NCBI RefSeq assembly: GCF_005239225.2
Contig: NC_133291.1
Location: 1,116,001-1,180,000 of the forward strand
DNA: 64,000 bases
DNA from: Populus alba
Taxonomy: Eukaryota > Streptophyta > Magnoliopsida > Malpighiales > Salicaceae
Direction of reading: 5' to 3'
A program made the translations under genes and the position numbers. The notes below the pieces were generated by a model. The model was given only the letters and a program-made list of their open reading frames with translations. It was not told where the DNA came from and made no database searches. Shown one piece after another: positions 58,516 through 64,000 of this stretch; the first letter of the stretch is position 1, and every line of letters starts with the position of its first letter.

Positions 58516-58556
58516 TTTGTGTACCAACATTTGCTTCCCCAGCGGAGTCGCCATTC
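58516..58556 (-). promoter_or_regulatory. Primer binding site and 41-bp internal stub
   Basis: On the minus strand GA-A-TGGCGACTCCGCTGGGGA follows the LTR end. It is complementary to the 3' end of plant tRNA-Arg(ACG), ...TCCCCAGCGGAGTCG plus CCA (recalled sequence). A tRNA-Arg primer is known for Tat/Ogre-type Gypsy elements. Only about 20 further internal bases remain. Confidence 0.8.
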
Positions 58557-60115
58557 TGTCGATACTCGACGTCGGGCGACGGCTCCGCTCATTTTGTTTT
58601 TTTAACAAAAAGATTTTTTTTTATGGGGGAAATGAAAATTTTATTGGAGTCGCCATCTAGTAATTTGAGGGAAATAGAAATCCCAAATTAGACACTGGTT
58701 CCATAGATTCGGGTACTGGGTTAGTTATGATTAAGGGAAGGTAGACACCACCCTTAAAACATCCTTTGAAAAGAAAGGTTACCCTTACTTGTGTGTTTTT
58801 TATTTGATTTAAATGCTATTATATTTTGAACTTATTTGCAATTTCGTTTGTTTTAAATAGTAAACGTCGGTCCCTCAAAATAGGAGACGCGTTAAAACAA
58901 TGACGTCAGTCCCTAAAAATAGAAGACTTGTCTAAAATATCGACGTTTGACCCTAAAAAGGAGATTTACGTCTGAGTTACCAAAAAAATAAAATAAAATT
59001 ATGGATATAATCCATATTGTTTTGGTATTTAAACTTTATTTTATTTTTATTTTATTTTGACATCGGTCCTTTTCTATAAAAAGAGACATGTCGACAAACA
59101 ACGTTCATAAGAGATGTTAAAAAAAAAAAGACATCAGTTCCTAAAAATAGGAAAACTCGTCTAATATATTGGTAGAAAACTATGCGAGAAAATCACATTT
59201 TTTTTTGAAATGATTGTTTTGAATTTTATTTTTTTAAAAAAAAATTTCGGAGAAAACCGGGTATTTTAATACTGGATTTGTATTTTACAATGTAAATATA
59301 CAACCCGATATTATGCAAAAATTGGTAGAAAATATTTGAGAAAAATCATAAATTTTTTTAAAATGATTTTTTTGAAATTTTTTTGATTTAAAAAAAAATA
59401 AAAAGAAATAAAAATAAAAAAAAGTCCACTGCATGAACAGTGGACGTGAATTATAATTCACGCCACTGTTCATGCGTGAACAGTAGGACGTGAATTATAA
59501 TTCACGTCCTCTGTTCCTGCAAAAACAACGACAGCGACGAAGAAAAAAAAGAAGAAGGGTAAGAAGAGTGGATTACCTGCCTGAAGGGTCGTGGCTGCCG
59601 TCACTATTTTGGCTGAGGAAGGTGTGCTGCCAGTGGTTGCAACGGTGGAGCTGGTGATGGCGTCGGCTTCCTGTGGCAGAGGAAGGAAGAAGAAGAGGAA
59701 AAAAAAAAACGCGCGGGAGGGGCTGCAGCGAAGAGAGAGAAAACGACGGTGGCTCTTGGTGGTCGGCTGGTGGTTGCGTTGGCTGCCTGTGGTGGAGATA
59801 ATGGTGGGAACACCGGTGATGAGGGTGGTGGTGGCTGAAGGTCACGGTGGAGAGAGAAATAAAGAGTAAATGTGCAGAAATCGGCAGAAAAACAGGTTTT
59901 TTGGCTGACTTTGGACCCGATTTTTCTTTTTTTTTAGGCCATGAAATCCACCTCTATTTATAGGCGGTGGAAGAGGGCAATCTTGTCTACATTGAGGAAA
60001 AATTTAAGCCCTTGATTCAGTTGGGAAGGATCCCAACCATTGGCTCAAAGTAGGTATCATGAGTTGAAAATCTGCAGACAAAAGCTGATTGAGTAGGCCT
60101 CTTTAGGCTGTCACA
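58557..60115 (-). mobile_element. Tat/Ogre-like LTR (5' copy), about 1.56 kb
   Basis: Minus-strand LTR from about 60115 (starts TGTGACAG) to 58557 (ends GAGTATCGACA). It has a TATA box TATAAATAG near 59953-59962 and a GC-rich transcribed part. It contains a perfect 24-bp palindrome (59486-59509), the hairpin GTCCACTG...CAGTGGAC (59424-59445), and the family signature TGGAGTCGCCATCTAGTAAT (58647). Its right end abuts the promoter of the lost peroxidase C. Confidence 0.75.
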
Positions 60116-61140
60116 AGATTTATGTAGGTAAGAACTATAAGACCACAACGCGTAGAAACTTTTTTTTTTTTTTAGATTACCGTGGGTGTCCAGGCCAGCT
60201 TGCGCGCACCTCGACTAATCCGACGGGCCCTGAAGTTAACGACTATATAAGCCTCCAGTGGCCATCATATGAGCAACCTAAAGTTCGAACCTGAAACCAC
60301 AGAGGGAGCAAACCTCTTAATCCCAAACTTTTATCATTAAGCCACTACCTAGATAGTTGCTTTCTAATTTGATGCCTGCATGCCATTCATTAACTTTTTT
60401 TTTACACTTCTCGTCCTGACCCATTAATTAATTATTTTGTCTGCACCAAATCCTATAAAATAGTAATCTAATGAGGCTGCTTTGGTATTTTTTTAGAGCA
60501 ATTAGCTGCTCACAGCTGCGGTCTTTTACTAAATTATAACTTTAGATGGTAAAGAAATATGGATAGCCAGAAGCAGGAATTTGTGCTTCGTCGCAATAGT
60601 CCGTTTGTCCATCAAAACAAGCATAAGTATTTTATTATTTATGCCGCGTTGAAAAGTCAGAGTCAGAAAGCGATTTATATCACCCAAAGCCTTTTTCCCC
60701 CCCATAAATCACATCTGAAAGGAATCTCTTTGACTTCCACTCCACTAAAATCCTACGATTTAAAATGCCACCATGCAGTACCCAGAAAGGAAAACTTGTC
60801 ACTTGAAATCGATGAAATATAGAGTAATTTGAAATCGATGAAATATGGACTGGTTAAGTACAAAACTTCAATTTCTAGATGTAAATAGGTTTAGGACAGC
60901 GATCATGCATATTGAGTGAAATTGTCATCCCTGTCTAGAAAAGATATATACTGCATTAATGGTCTATTTTTTTTTTTTTTAAATCCTTATATACTAAAGT
61001 AAACGAAACAAAAGGTGGCCTGCTTCTTTCTCTCATCAGCCTGGAAATTGAGGATTTGGTAAAGCTACGCGGTGCCACCAAGCAGAAAAGGAAATGTCAA
61101 TGAGTATATTAATTACCACCATGCAGCCAATAAAGGAAAA
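60116..61140 (-). pseudogene. Upstream region of lost peroxidase C
   Basis: Reverse complement of the B upstream region (about 20760-21515), broken at AAGATTT just before where B has its TATA box. Promoter core, gene body and transcript end are all missing between here and 57613, about 1.4 kb by comparison with B. Confidence 0.8.
60161..60360 (-). mobile_element. tRNA-derived SINE, about 200 bp
   Basis: On the minus strand: CTAGGTAGTGGCTTAATGAT (A-box-like), then CAGGTTCGAACTTTAGG (B box GGTTCGA) about 45 nt on, a unique body, and a 3' poly-A of about 13. The B upstream region (21470-21485) lacks it, giving an empty site AAATTAGAAAAGTTTC. The organisation fits Salicaceae SINEs; the family was not checked. 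Confidence 0.85.
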
Positions 61141-62365
61141 CTTGCCACTTGAAATTATCGATGAATTATGGATGAATTAATTTGGCCTGATATTACAGCT
61201 GGTTAGTTAGTATGCTTACCGGTTCCTTCGACGTTTTTGAAAAATATGGACTATGACCACGTCCATATAGAAATTAATGCTTGGTTGAAAACTTATATAA
61301 TTTAATTATGATTTAGAATCATTGCCAGCCTCCACATTTGATCAATTATTTGTTTTTAGAACTGCTATTTTTTTTACTTTTAACACCCGATCTAAGGTTA
61401 ACCCGGGACAAGTCTTATTAGATCACATATTAAGTTATATTGAATCAGATTGACCTTATTTTTTAAAAAAAAAATATCAAAACAATGTTAATTTTAAAAA
61501 TTAAATTTGAATAAAAAACAAAAAAAAAATGAAAGAATTAACAAATTTTGACTAGATTTTTTCGGGATTGATTAGATCACTGGTTAATCTGGTTAATTTT
61601 TTATTTTTGTTAGAAATCATCTCGGCCGAGGCGTCGAATCACTTGGATCTCAAGTCAACTTGCCAGATAAGATTGAGTTTTAAAATAATGCTATTTTTTT
61701 ATAACAAAAAATACAATCAATTGTTTAAAAAATGTAACACTCCTGTTTGTTTTGAAAACTTATTTGGATCACCTCTTTATAATTTCATAATACCAAATGA
61801 CATGTAAGAGTACTAAAGAATTTACGTCTGCGCAAGGTGGTTGTAGAATAGTTCTATTTAATGTCACTTTATTTTATCATCATAGATAAAATCATATTTT
61901 CTTTAAGAAAATAAAGAATTTGTCTTCTTAATTACCACCACGAAACCAGTGAGCTCTCACAAATAAATCTTTCTGAAAATTGTATGGGTAATCATCTCTT
62001 TGGATAATTATCCCTATAGAATTCGTCAATGCTTGTCTTTGAAATTTTCTAATTGTCTCATGATTGAAAAAGTATGTGTTGTCCGTACAAAATCAACGCA
62101 TATCCCTCATAAAGGACTGAATAAGACACTTGACCAACGTACTGGAAAACAAGGATGTTTCCATGTAGCACATCGTCGTCCCATATTATATTCACCGCCA
62201 GAAAAGGCAGCGTTGGGTGCAGAAAAAAGGGATTTTTTTAATAGTGAATTGAAGGATAGAATGATTCTCTAGTTGAATCGGTAAGAACAAAGACGGGTTA
62301 ACTCATGATGGCATGCAGTCATAAAAAAATGGAACGCGTTATACGAGTGTGCTTCATCATCCTTC
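61141..62365 (+). other. Upstream region of peroxidase D
   Basis: Reverse-complement copy of 17419-18641. Holds open frames at 61568-61807 and 62000-62272 matching those upstream of A. No other gene is recognised. Confidence 0.65.
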
Positions 62366-62373
62366 TATAAAAG
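62366..62373 (+). promoter_or_regulatory. TATA box of peroxidase D
   Basis: TATAAAAG about 160 bp before the start codon. B uses a different core, CTATAAATAG, in otherwise unrelated upstream sequence, so B and D may be expressed differently. Confidence 0.7.
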
Positions 62374-62527
62374 GATGAGCTCCCATGCATTCTTCTTCAT
62401 CTTCTATCCCTTCTCTCAATTCTATATTTGATAAAAGCTTCTGTTAATCAACTGGATTGATTTGCAAAAGCTATAGATTAATTTTGTGAGAGTAAAAATT
62501 AGTCTTGCACTTAGACGACTCAAAGAA

Positions 62528-63666
<1,139 letters not shown>

Positions 63667-64000
63667 TTTTTCCTTTCTTTTTTTCCTTGAAGATTCTCTC
63701 GGATCAAGTGTGCAGACATAACGATGTGTTATTTGTTTTCTCAAATTGTTTCATTCATTTAGTCCGTCAAGTATAAATTAATAATCAACAAAATTCGTTC
63801 ATGGGTTTTCCTATTCGTGTTTTGTTCACTGGTAAGAAGGAAAAAAGAAAAAAAGCGACACCTTGTGCTCCTTGTTCCTGGGCTTGAGCGCTTCTTTCCA
63901 TGGACCCACTCATCGGGACTAATTTTGCCAGAATTAGTTATATAATTATTGCCCATTTTGGGGCGCGTAAACAAAATAAATTAAAGAGAATACAAGAAAT
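63667..64000 (+). other. Peroxidase D 3' flank
   Basis: Near-identical to 22835-23165 with small indels, and continues into the repeat that follows B. The duplicated block therefore goes on past the window. Confidence 0.7.

Noticed and set aside
58497..58691. 64-codon frame crossing the PBS/LTR junction
   Set aside because: Spans non-coding retrotransposon control sequence; no domain.
62486..62527. Longer N terminus for peroxidase D from an in-frame GTG
   Set aside because: Would place charged residues before the signal peptide; the ATG at 62528 matches B and A.

Overview
This is AT-rich nuclear DNA from a eudicot plant. Gene content and repeat families point to a woody species, most likely Populus or another Salicaceae; that species call is from memory and was not checked by a search. 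The supporting content is intron-containing class III peroxidases with RLHFHDCF and LSGSHTLG motifs, ITN1/ACD6-like ankyrin-PGG membrane proteins, a nuclear tRNA-Val, decayed GDSL esterase pieces, and many plant transposons (Copia, Tat/Ogre-like LTRs, CACTA, hAT MITE, Helitron, LINE, SINE).

Layout. 1-4.8 kb: repeats shared with later parts of the window and a complete-looking CACTA element. 4.8-12.7 kb: upstream repeat unit, LINE remnants, a solo LTR and ankyrin-PGG gene ANK1, with a Helitron in its third intron. 13-14.4 kb: probable LTR. 14.8-22.8 kb: duplication block 1, with a GDSL pseudogene, a broken tRNA-Val, minus-strand peroxidase pseudogene A and plus-strand intact peroxidase B. 23-31.5 kb: LTR-derived sequence, a Helitron-like element and LINE remnants. 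31.5-46.3 kb: ankyrin cluster, with ANK2 (truncated), ANK4 (intact), ANK3 (missing its start) and ANK5 (pseudogene). 47.5-64 kb: duplication block 2, with a GDSL pseudogene split by a 6.9 kb Copia element (itself split by a 2.0 kb LTR), an intact tRNA-Val, the flanks of a lost minus-strand peroxidase C, and plus-strand intact peroxidase D.

The two blocks are copies with the interval between the peroxidases inverted: the upstream region of A matches that of D, and that of B matches that of the lost gene C. This is the outcome expected from recombination between inverted peroxidase repeats.

The most notable protein feature is the first exon of the ankyrin genes. It encodes a Copia Gag-like domain (DUF4219/UBN2 type) and an acidic minisatellite tail, and joins the ankyrin exons in frame through a phase-1 intron in every copy that keeps both ends. 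Two ankyrin genes (ANK1, 760 aa; ANK4, 710 aa) and two peroxidases (B, 319 aa; D, 318 aa) look intact. Exon models rest on GT/AG sites, reading phase and comparison among paralogs in this window, with no transcript data.
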